DNA of 45,453 nt from Rhodothermales bacterium. GTDB taxonomy: Bacteria; Bacteroidota; Rhodothermia; Rhodothermales; UBA10348. The stretch spans positions 1 through 45,453 of the forward strand of contig JANJTM010000049.1 in the NCBI GenBank assembly GCA_024711125.1, written 5' to 3'. Positions within the stretch are counted from its first letter, which is position 1. Each line of letters starts with the position of its first letter. Of this stretch, positions 36,688-43,164 are shown piece by piece. The notes under the pieces were generated by a model, which was given only the letters and a program-made list of their open reading frames with translations, was not told where the DNA came from and did not search any database. Made by a program: the position numbers and the translations under genes.

Positions 36688-37432
36688 GGTCGTTGGCGAC
36701 CGGCGAAACCAGCTCGATACGACCGTCCGGCCACTCTACGGCCGCGGTGCAGCTCTCGACCCAGTCGCCCAGGTTCACGTAGTGCAATCCGTCCAGCGTC
36801 CGGCTCTCGGCATGGTGGATGTGACCACAGATCACACCGTCCACCTGCGCCTGCCGTGCGCGGGCCGCGACGACACCGGAGAAGTCGGCCATGTGCTGGA
36901 CCGCCCGCTTCGTGCGGTGTTTCAGGAAGGCCGACAACGACCAGTAATCGCGGCCGAGGGCCGTCCGGACCCGGTTCACGACTCCGTTGAGCGACAGGAG
37001 GAATGCGTACAGCCGGGCGCCCAGGTGGGAGAGCCACGGCGCGATGCGGATGATCCCGTCGAACTCGTCGCCGTGCAGGACGAGGTAACTGCGGCCGTCC
37101 GCCGTCCGGTGCACCGTTTCGCGCTCGACCGAAAGCGGACCCATCGACAGGCCTGCGAAGCGCCGCGCGAACCCGTCGTGGTTCCCGGGCACGTAGATGA
37201 CTTCAATCCCCTTGCGCACCTGGCCCAGGACCCAGTCGACGACGTCCTGGTGATCCTTGCACCAGTACGGGGACCGCTGAAGCGCCCATCCGTCTACGAT
37301 GTCCCCGACGAGAACCACTTTCTCGACCTCCACCAGCTCGAGGAACTCGACCAGTTCGCGGGTGCGCGTATGGCGGCTTCCGAGATGGAGATCCGAAAGA
37401 AAGAGCGTGCGGAATCGGGCGACGGGGTTCAT
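36620..37432 (-). CDS. UDP-2,3-diacylglucosamine diphosphatase (LpxH)-like metallophosphoesterase
   Basis: The 270-residue protein is a calcineurin-like phosphoesterase. The metal-binding motifs are all present: FLSDLHLGSRHT, VLVGDIVDGW, YVPGNHD, VLHGDEFD and GVICGHIHHAE. The insert RIAPWLSHLGARLYAFLLSL is amphipathic and resembles the lipid-binding cap of LpxH-type enzymes. It may hydrolyse UDP-diacylglucosamine in lipid A synthesis, or another membrane lipid pyrophosphate, as proposed for the YbbF/LpxH-like paralogues. It converges on and overlaps the glycosyltransferase gene by 68 bases, and no other lipid A gene is near. Confidence 0.88.
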   Translation of the reverse strand: MNPVARFRTLFLSDLHLGSRHTRTRELVEFLELVEVEKVVLVGDIVDGWALQRSPYWCKDHQDVVDWVLGQVRKGIEVIYVPGNHDGFARRFAGLSMGPLSVERETVHRTADGRSYLVLHGDEFDGIIRIAPWLSHLGARLYAFLLSLNGVVNRVRTALGRDYWSLSAFLKHRTKRAVQHMADFSGVVAARARQAQVDGVICGHIHHAESRTLDGLHYVNLGDWVESCTAAVEWPDGRIELVSPVANDLRQLLDAFDEPRRSARPTAQFA

Positions 37433-37527
37433 GGCTCGGATGTCGGCTTTCGCGACCGAAGATCCGGGCTCCGTGTTACCCGGACTTCAAGCACCCGTGA
37501 GCGAATCGTGACGCCGTGCCAGGCGGT

Positions 37528-38148
37528 TCACGATGCCTCGAGCAGCGCCCGGGCCGCCTCGACGTCGGCCGGATGGATCGTGTGCCCCATCCCTGGCCGC
37601 ACCCGGACCGTGACGACGGCGCCCAGCGATTCGAGCACTTCGCCGGATGCCCGCACATAGGCCGGCTCGACGTGCAGGTCCGCTTCACCCACGGCGAGCA
37701 GTGCCGGCGTGCCCCGCAGGTCGCCCGCATACCCTCCCGCGTGCGGATCGGGGCCGATGAGCGCCCCGGCGAACGCAACCAGGCCCCCGAAGCGACCGGG
37801 ATTGCGGGCCACGAACTCGCATGCGAGACAGGCGCCCTGCGAGAAGCCTGCCACGACGATCCGTTCGGGCGGAACGCCTTCGGCGGCGAGGACCCGTACG
37901 GCCTTTCCGGTCGCCTCGAGAGCCCGTCCGAGCCAGGGCTCGTTCATGGCTGTTTCGACGAGGAAACGGTACGGGTACCAACTCCCTCCCGGCGCGTCCG
38001 GCGCGACCACGACGGTCGAAGGGGTACGCAGCGCGGCTGCGAGCCCGGCCATGTCGGCGGCGCGGGAGCCCCTGCCGTGCAACAGGACGAGCCCCGTTCG
38101 GGCGACTTCGCCTTCCGGAACGGCCAGTCGTACGAGGGTTGACTCCAT
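37528..38148 (-). CDS. MhqD-like phospholipase/carboxylesterase family hydrolase
   Basis: The 206-residue alpha/beta hydrolase has the nucleophile elbow AGFSQGACLACEF, an early LVLLHGRGSRAADM oxyanion region, an acid residue in VGEADLHVEPAY and the catalytic histidine in GMGHTIH. It belongs to the phospholipase/carboxylesterase group that includes MhqD of Bacillus subtilis, a gene induced by quinones. It starts four bases after the stop of the glyoxalase-type dioxygenase, mirroring the association of MhqD with MhqO-type dioxygenases. The actual ester substrate is unknown. Confidence 0.9.
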   Translation of the reverse strand: MESTLVRLAVPEGEVARTGLVLLHGRGSRAADMAGLAAALRTPSTVVVAPDAPGGSWYPYRFLVETAMNEPWLGRALEATGKAVRVLAAEGVPPERIVVAGFSQGACLACEFVARNPGRFGGLVAFAGALIGPDPHAGGYAGDLRGTPALLAVGEADLHVEPAYVRASGEVLESLGAVVTVRVRPGMGHTIHPADVEAARALLEAS

Positions 38149-38152
38149 GGCG

Positions 38153-39229
38153 TCAGAGAATCGTAGGTTCGGGAATCTCGAGTGGCTTGAGCGCACCCGA
38201 TATTGCCGCGTGGTGCCGCTCGAGCCACGGCGGAAGTCGCAGCGCGGTACCCATCGCCTCGCGGTCCTCGTCGACCGCGAAACCCGGCCCCTCGGTCGCC
38301 AGCTCGATGATGTGCCCGTCGGGATCCTGAAGGTAGATGCTGCGGAAGTACACCCGGTCCCGTACCGGAGAGACCGACAGTCCGAATTCCAGCAGGCGTT
38401 CGCGCCACGCCGCCTGTTCGTCGTCGCCCGCCACGGCGAATGCCAGGTGGTGGGTCTGCCCGCGCCCGACGCGGGCGCGCGCCATGCCCGGTCGGCTCCA
38501 CTCGAACGCCGTCATCAGCGTGCCCGGGCGCCCGTCATCGAGTCCCCAGTACCAATGCCCGACACCCGGATCGTCGAAATTGGCGGTCTGCTTGACCCGC
38601 CGCAAACCGAGGATTCCCGAGTAGAACGCCTCGGCACGTCCGAGATCCGATACGATGGCCGAGACGTGGTGCATGCCGGTCGAGAGGCGCATGGCCTCGT
38701 CGATGCCGGCGGGCTCGCCTGCCGGGGCATCCGCCGTCCAGGGCGCCCGCTCCTCCGGGGCCGGGCGGAAGGCGGTTCCCAGCGCGTCGGCCGCCTCGTC
38801 CACCGTGAATCCCGGTCCGGCGGTCGCGATCTCCACCACCTGCCCGTCGGGATCGGCGAAATAGATCGAGCGGAAATACCGGCGGTCGAACGGACCCGCC
38901 ACGTGGCGGCCCGACGCCTCGATACGCCGCTTCCAGCGAAGCAGGCCCGACTCGTCGGCGACGGTGAGCGCGAAATGGTGGGTGCCGCCGATGCCGGGCC
39001 GTCCGCGCGGCGTGTCCGGCCACTCGAAGAACGTCACGAGCGAGCCCGGCGCGGCGTCGTCGTTGCCGAAGTACAGGTGGTAACTGCCGGGGTCGTCGAA
39101 ATTGACGGTCTGCTTGACCAGGCGCAGGCCCAGAAGTCCGGTGTAGAAATCCACCGTGCGCTGGGCATCGCCCGCGACGAGCGTGATGTGGTGAAGGCCA
39201 CGCACGGCCCGGGGATGTGCGGAGGACAT
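38153..39229 (-). CDS. MhqO-like ring-cleaving dioxygenase (tandem glyoxalase domains)
   Basis: The 358-residue protein has two vicinal-oxygen-chelate modules, about 10-150 and 180-320. Each contains a histidine-leading strand (GLHHITLVAGD, GMHHVSAIVSD), FYTGLLGLRLVKQTVNFDDP or FYSGILGLRRVKQTANFDDP, and RSIYFADPDGQVVEIAT or RSIYLQDPDGHIIELAT with the metal glutamate. This is the MhqO/MhqA pattern; those proteins protect against (methyl)hydroquinone by ring cleavage. The ATG at 39229 is chosen; an upstream ATG at 39262 would add 11 residues and place the dyad at 39244-39262 inside the gene. It is first in a two-gene unit with the MhqD-like hydrolase. Confidence 0.9.
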   Translation of the reverse strand: MSSAHPRAVRGLHHITLVAGDAQRTVDFYTGLLGLRLVKQTVNFDDPGSYHLYFGNDDAAPGSLVTFFEWPDTPRGRPGIGGTHHFALTVADESGLLRWKRRIEASGRHVAGPFDRRYFRSIYFADPDGQVVEIATAGPGFTVDEAADALGTAFRPAPEERAPWTADAPAGEPAGIDEAMRLSTGMHHVSAIVSDLGRAEAFYSGILGLRRVKQTANFDDPGVGHWYWGLDDGRPGTLMTAFEWSRPGMARARVGRGQTHHLAFAVAGDDEQAAWRERLLEFGLSVSPVRDRVYFRSIYLQDPDGHIIELATEGPGFAVDEDREAMGTALRLPPWLERHHAAISGALKPLEIPEPTIL

Positions 39230-39243
39230 CGGGGACGATCGGT

Positions 39244-39262
39244 TTGTTACCTGTTGTAACAA
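39244..39262. promoter_or_regulatory. Operator-like dyad upstream of the quinone-resistance-like genes
   Basis: TTGTTAC (39244-39250) and GTAACAA (39256-39262) are perfect 7-base complements around CTGTT. An overlapping GTTGTAACAAC is itself a perfect 11-base palindrome. The dyad ends 15 bases before the dioxygenase ATG in the only AT-rich patch nearby. TTAC...GTAA dyads are common operators for HxlR and MarR repressors, which control mhq-type genes in Firmicutes. Confidence 0.5.
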
Positions 39263-39702
39263 CTATTACTGACGGCGGTTCCCTGGTGCGGCGGCCGGCG
39301 CGGGGGCGGTGCGAGTGGGAGGATCGGGGCCCGCGAGCCGTCGCGCGGCTCTTCGGCGGGCGCGTAGTGCCCGGGAACGGACCCGCGTCGTCCGTTCCCG
39401 CCGCTGACGGGGACGGCAACGTGGAATAGGAGCCGAAATGCGATGTATTCGCCCCATTTCGGGGGTGAATAGGTCGACAAACGGCAGAATGTCGATGGTT
39501 TCGCCCACTTCCGGGGCCCAATACATCGACTTTGGGCCAAAATCCCATGTCCGCACTCCTTCATGGCGCCCTGAGAGCGGACCGGGGCCAGGGATTCGCC
39601 CATCGCCGTCGCCCGCCCGGCACCCACGCCGCCCACCCCTCGCGAACGCGCCGAATCATGCCGCACCCCCGCGCGTACTGCGCCTTCCCGAAACCCCTCC
39701 CG
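39263..39702. other. Intergenic region with a palindromic repeat pair and no convincing gene
   Basis: Between the dioxygenase and the dolichol-kinase-like gene no frame shows recognisable protein features. The repeat pair at 39437-39530 is the only structure seen. 39263-39436 and 39531-39702 hold nothing I can interpret apart from a possible alternative start for the next gene at 39658. Confidence 0.65.
39437..39530. repeat. Two tandem quasi-palindromic units, period about 51 bases
   Basis: Unit 1 (39437-39478) reads AATGCGATGTATTCGCCCC, ATTTCGGGGGTGAATAGG, then GTCGAC. It folds as CGA..TATTC.CCCC against GGGG..GAATA..TCG. Unit 2 (39488-39530) starts AATGTCGATGG and ends CATCGAC; its outer arms GTCGATG and CATCGAC are perfect. 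The units align to each other in direct orientation. CGATGTATT (39441-39449) and AATACATCG (39520-39528) also make a perfect 9-base inverted repeat across the pair. A third small palindrome, TTTGGGCCAAA, follows at once. Confidence 0.75.
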
Positions 39703-40308
39703 ATGGCCTCCTCCCATCCCGTCCTCGATTTCAAGGGCGAAATCGGCCGAAAGGCGCTCCACCTCCTCGCACTCGTCGTGCCGCTCGGCATGCTTGCGAT
39801 TCCGTTCGGGGTCGCCCTGGCCCTGCTCTCCGGCGTGTCGCTCGCCGCCATCGCCACCGAGATCGCCCGGTCGCGCAGCGCGGCGGTGGCGGCCTTCGTG
39901 GACCGGTGGTTCGGTTGGATGATGCGCCCCGAGGAGCGGGGCATGGGACGGGGCTTCACCGGTGCGACCTGGGTCGTCGTCACGGCGACGCTGCTCCTCC
40001 TGGCGTTCGATGCGCGCATCGCCGCGACCGCGATGTCGATGGCATTGGTCGGAGACGCCGCCGCCGCCCTCGCGGGGCGCACCTGGGGCCGGACTCGCTG
40101 GCCGGGATCGCGACGGACCGTGCTCGGAACGGGAGCCTTCCTGCTCACCGCCATGCTCGTCGCCGCCTTCTTCCCCTGGTTCGGCTGGAGTGCCCGGGGT
40201 GCCGCGGCCCTCGCGGCCGCGACGGTCGAGGTCCTCCCGATCCCGGTCAACGACAACCTGTCGCTTCCCTTCGCGGCTGCCGCGGCACTCGCTCTCCTCG
40301 GCGGCTGA
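39703..40308 (+). CDS. Dolichol/polyprenol kinase-like integral membrane protein (SEC59/DGK1 type)
   Basis: The 201-residue protein has about six transmembrane helices. It begins with DFKGEIGRKALHLLALVVPL, the E-x-x-R-K-x-x-H motif typical of CTP-dependent dolichol, phytol or diacylglycerol kinases. GRTWGRTRWPGSRRTVLGT corresponds to the G-K-x-x-x-P-x-S-x-K-T-x-E-G segment, and PVNDNLSLPF to the D-D-N-L-T-x-P motif of the family. The lipid phosphorylated is unknown. The ATG at 39703 is chosen; one at 39658 adds 15 residues. It lies nine bases before the lipase gene in the same direction. Confidence 0.85.
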   Translation: MASSHPVLDFKGEIGRKALHLLALVVPLGMLAIPFGVALALLSGVSLAAIATEIARSRSAAVAAFVDRWFGWMMRPEERGMGRGFTGATWVVVTATLLLLAFDARIAATAMSMALVGDAAAALAGRTWGRTRWPGSRRTVLGTGAFLLTAMLVAAFFPWFGWSARGAAALAAATVEVLPIPVNDNLSLPFAAAAALALLGG

Positions 40309-40317
40309 ACCCTTACC

Positions 40318-41175
40318 ATGCGCACGCTTCCGCAGCAGGCCCTCGGCAGTCTCATCGGCCGCGATCCCTTCCCGCAGCCGCCGGTGGTGCACACCCGGTA
40401 CCCGGTGGTACTGATGCACGGGTTCGGGCTGCTCGCGTCGCTCCGGAGGGGAGGGCATCTCCACGAAGAGGCACTCTACCTGCGCTCGCGCGGTGTGCTG
40501 GCCTACGCGCCCAACGTTTCCCCGTATCATACCGTTCCGTTCCGCGCGGCGCAGTGGAAACACAATATCCTGCGCATTCTCGCCGAAACGCGCGCCGAGG
40601 CCGTCAACTGCATCGCCCATTCGATGGGCGGCCTCGACGCCCGGTTCCTGATCCGCGAACTCGGCATGCATGACGTCGTGGCGACGTTGGTGACCGTATC
40701 CACGCCTCACCACGGCAGCGCGCTCGCCGACATCATGCTCGAGCAGCCGCAGCGCGTCGCCTCGTGGATGACGGACGCGGCGCGGTGGGTCAGCGAGGCC
40801 ACGATGGCCACCAGCCCGTCGGATTTCCGCCGGGCGGTCGCGGACCTGACCCCCGGCTACGTCACCGGCACGTTCAACGCGTCGGTCACCGATCACCCCG
40901 CGGTGCGGTACTGGTCGTATTCGGCACGGGCGGGAAGGGGTACGGATATTCCCATCAACCCCGTCCTGCGGCCGCTCAACGCCCTCCTGTACGCCCGGGA
41001 GGGAGTCAACGACGGTTTCGTGTCCGAAAACAGCGCGCGCTGGGGCGAGGTACTCGGAACGATCGACGCCGACCACGCCCAACAGATCGGCATCGGACGG
41101 TTCGTCGGCTCCGGGTTCGAATCGAACCGGTTCTACGCCGACATCGCCGACCGCCTGGGTCGGGCGGGCTTCTGA
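40318..41175 (+). CDS. Triacylglycerol lipase/esterase, alpha/beta-hydrolase fold
   Basis: The 285-residue protein has YPVVLMHGFGLLASL (oxyanion region), the nucleophile elbow CIAHSMGGLDARFLI, a GREGVNDGFVS-like acidic segment (EGVNDGFVSENSARWG) and a histidine in DADHAQQIG, completing a Ser-Asp-His triad as in Pseudomonas/Burkholderia family I lipases. It lacks a signal peptide, unlike most of those lipases, so it may act in the cytosol. It follows the dolichol-kinase-like gene after nine bases and converges on the small lipoprotein gene. Confidence 0.9.
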   Translation: MRTLPQQALGSLIGRDPFPQPPVVHTRYPVVLMHGFGLLASLRRGGHLHEEALYLRSRGVLAYAPNVSPYHTVPFRAAQWKHNILRILAETRAEAVNCIAHSMGGLDARFLIRELGMHDVVATLVTVSTPHHGSALADIMLEQPQRVASWMTDAARWVSEATMATSPSDFRRAVADLTPGYVTGTFNASVTDHPAVRYWSYSARAGRGTDIPINPVLRPLNALLYAREGVNDGFVSENSARWGEVLGTIDADHAQQIGIGRFVGSGFESNRFYADIADRLGRAGF

Positions 41176-41182
41176 CGCCGAC

Positions 41183-41659
41183 CTATTCGAGCAGCAGGTC
41201 CCCGTAGGAGACGAGTTCCCCGTACCGGTCGAGCACGAAGAGCCGGACGAGCCCCGTACGTCCGATGAGCGCCGGCGTGAACTGGAATACGTATGCTCCG
41301 GGCGAGGTGGCGTCCGGAATCTCGTCGAGGATGCTGAGACGGCCCGACGCGTCCCGGGTGCGCAGCACGAGGCCGCTGCGGACGGCCTCGAACTCGAGCA
41401 CGCTTACCGGGACGGTCACGACCGTACCGGTGGTCGGATTGGGCCACGCCGGGTCCACGCGCACCTTGCCGATGAAGATCGGAGCCGTGCGCCAATCGTC
41501 CGCATCCTCCGACACCACCGAGCCGAGCCGGTCGGTGCGCGTGTAGCCCGAGGGCTCGCGCGTCGCCGCCGCGACGAACTCTTCCATGTCCTGCTGGCTG
41601 TCGCACCCCGGCACGACGAGGGCCACGACGAGGATCCAGGACAGCGTTTTCGGTCGCAT
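41183..41659 (-). CDS. Small lipoprotein with a type IX sorting-domain-like C-terminus
   Basis: The 158-residue product starts with MRPKTLSWILVVALVVPGC, a lipoprotein signal with the acceptor at C19. The second half, from DPAWPNPTTGTVVTVPVSV (about 69-87), resembles the type A C-terminal sorting domain of type IX secretion substrates: a Y-P-N-P-like motif (here W-P-N-P), then alternating strands with VLRTRDASGRL and LVRLFVLDRYGELV. A lipid anchor plus such a domain is unusual, since type IX substrates normally use signal peptidase I. The domain may simply serve as a beta-sandwich module here. It diverges from the btuD-like gene across 70 bases. Confidence 0.82.
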   Translation of the reverse strand: MRPKTLSWILVVALVVPGCDSQQDMEEFVAAATREPSGYTRTDRLGSVVSEDADDWRTAPIFIGKVRVDPAWPNPTTGTVVTVPVSVLEFEAVRSGLVLRTRDASGRLSILDEIPDATSPGAYVFQFTPALIGRTGLVRLFVLDRYGELVSYGDLLLE

Positions 41660-41729
41660 GGCTCGAGGGAGAGGTCGTCGGGAGAACCCCGCGGTATCCG
41701 GCACGTTCCCCAGCCAAACCCCTACCCGG

Positions 41730-42530
41730 ATGCCGTTTCTCGAAGCCCGGGACCTCTCGGTCCGCCTCTCGGGCCGACGGATCCTGCACGAACTTTCGTT
41801 CTCGCTCGACGCCGGCCGGTGGTACGGGGTGGTGGGGCCGAACGGCAGCGGCAAGACGACGCTCCTCAGGGCATTGGGTGGCCTGCTTCCCTACGACGGC
41901 CTGCTGACGCTGGAGGGCCGGGACCTCTCGGCATGGCCGCCCCGCGAACTGGCCAGGCGGCTGGCGTTCGTGCGCCAGTCGTTCGGCCTCGGGTTCGACT
42001 TCACGGTCGAGGAACTGGTCCTTCTCGGTCGGTCCCCGCACAAGAACTGGCTCTCGGCCTACGATCGCGCGGACCGGGACCTCGTCGCGCACGCCCTGTC
42101 GGCCGTGGACCTCGAGGGCTTCGAGGACCGATCGATGCTGGCGTTGTCGGGCGGTGAACAGCGCCGCGTGCTGTTGGCGCAGGCGCTCGCCCAGGGCGCG
42201 GACGTGCTGCTGCTCGACGAACCGACGACCCACCTCGACGTGCACCACCGGTTCGAATTCCTCGACCACGTGCGTCGTCTCGCCGACGACGGAACGACCG
42301 TCGTCGGCGTCTTCCACGAGTTCGAGACGGCCGTGCGATACACGGATGCCGTACTGGTGCTGTACGAGGGCCGGGCGCACGGGTTCGGCCCGGCGGCCGA
42401 CGTACTTACGGCCGATCTCATCGAGCGGGTCTTCCGCATGGAATCCCGCCGGGCGGTCGACGAGGACGGCCGGCCGGAAATCCGCCTGACCGCCCCCCTG
42501 CCCCGTCTCCGGCGGGATCAGGCGACGTAG
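41730..42530 (+). CDS. btuD: ABC transporter ATP-binding protein, FecE/BtuD type
   Basis: The 266-residue ATPase belongs to the importers of iron-siderophore, haem and vitamin B12. Walker A is GVVGPNGSGKTTLLRAL, the Q-loop is RLAFVRQSFGLGFDFTVEEL, the signature is LSGGEQRRVLLAQALAQ, Walker B is DVLLLDEPTTHLDVHHR, and the H-loop histidine lies in VGVFHEFETAV. The permease and binding protein are not in the window. The next gene is cob(I)alamin adenosyltransferase, so a vitamin B12 (BtuD) role is likelier than siderophore uptake, but this rests on context. Confidence 0.9.
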   Translation: MPFLEARDLSVRLSGRRILHELSFSLDAGRWYGVVGPNGSGKTTLLRALGGLLPYDGLLTLEGRDLSAWPPRELARRLAFVRQSFGLGFDFTVEELVLLGRSPHKNWLSAYDRADRDLVAHALSAVDLEGFEDRSMLALSGGEQRRVLLAQALAQGADVLLLDEPTTHLDVHHRFEFLDHVRRLADDGTTVVGVFHEFETAVRYTDAVLVLYEGRAHGFGPAADVLTADLIERVFRMESRRAVDEDGRPEIRLTAPLPRLRRDQAT

Positions 42531-42612
42531 GGCAGAAACGGCCCGGGCTCTGGAGCGTTGACCGGGGCTCCCGGCGCAGGTGCCGGCCGTCAAGACGATC
42601 GACCCGCATTCC

Positions 42613-43164
42613 ATGAAGATCTACACCCGCACCGGAGACGAAGGGGACACCGGCCTGTTCGGAGGCGCGCGCGTCAAGAAGAACCACCCGCGCATCGCCG
42701 CCTACGGCACCGTCGACGAAACCAATGCGTTCGTCGGCATGGCCCGCGTGCACCGCCCGGCCGGTGCGCACGGCGACCGCCTGGACACGATGCTGGGCAG
42801 GATCCAGCACGAACTCTTCGTGGTCGGAGCCGACCTGGCCACCCCGGACGATTCGAAGGCCCGCGTGCCCCGCATCGGACCGGAGCACGTGGCCGCGCTC
42901 GAGGCCGACATCGATGCCATGGAAACCGACCTGGCGCCCCTGCGGCAGTTCATTCTTCCGGGCGGAACGGCCTGCGCCGCCGCGCTGCACGCCGCGCGCA
43001 CCGTGTGCCGCCGTGCCGAGCGGGAAACCGTCGCGGCCATGGGCATCGAGGAGATGGACGCGCGCGTCATGGTCTACCTGAACCGCCTGAGCGACCTGCT
43101 CTTCGTGGCCGCCCGTTGGGCGAACCACGTCCAGGGTGCACCCGACATTCCCTGGACCCCGTGA
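42613..43164 (+). CDS. Cob(I)alamin adenosyltransferase, PduO type
   Basis: The 183-residue enzyme transfers the adenosyl group of ATP to cob(I)alamin to make coenzyme B12. MKIYTRTGDEGDTGLFGGAR followed by VKKNHPRIAAYGTVDETNAF is the PduO N-terminal ATP-binding pattern. LPGGTACAAALHAARTVCRR and VYLNRLSDLLFVAARWAN are family signatures of the trimeric enzyme. The ATG at 42613 is the canonical start. It lies 82 bases after the btuD-like gene, forming a likely B12 uptake and activation unit, and overlaps the following SGNH/TPR gene by four bases (GTGA). Confidence 0.95.
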   Translation: MKIYTRTGDEGDTGLFGGARVKKNHPRIAAYGTVDETNAFVGMARVHRPAGAHGDRLDTMLGRIQHELFVVGADLATPDDSKARVPRIGPEHVAALEADIDAMETDLAPLRQFILPGGTACAAALHAARTVCRRAERETVAAMGIEEMDARVMVYLNRLSDLLFVAARWANHVQGAPDIPWTP

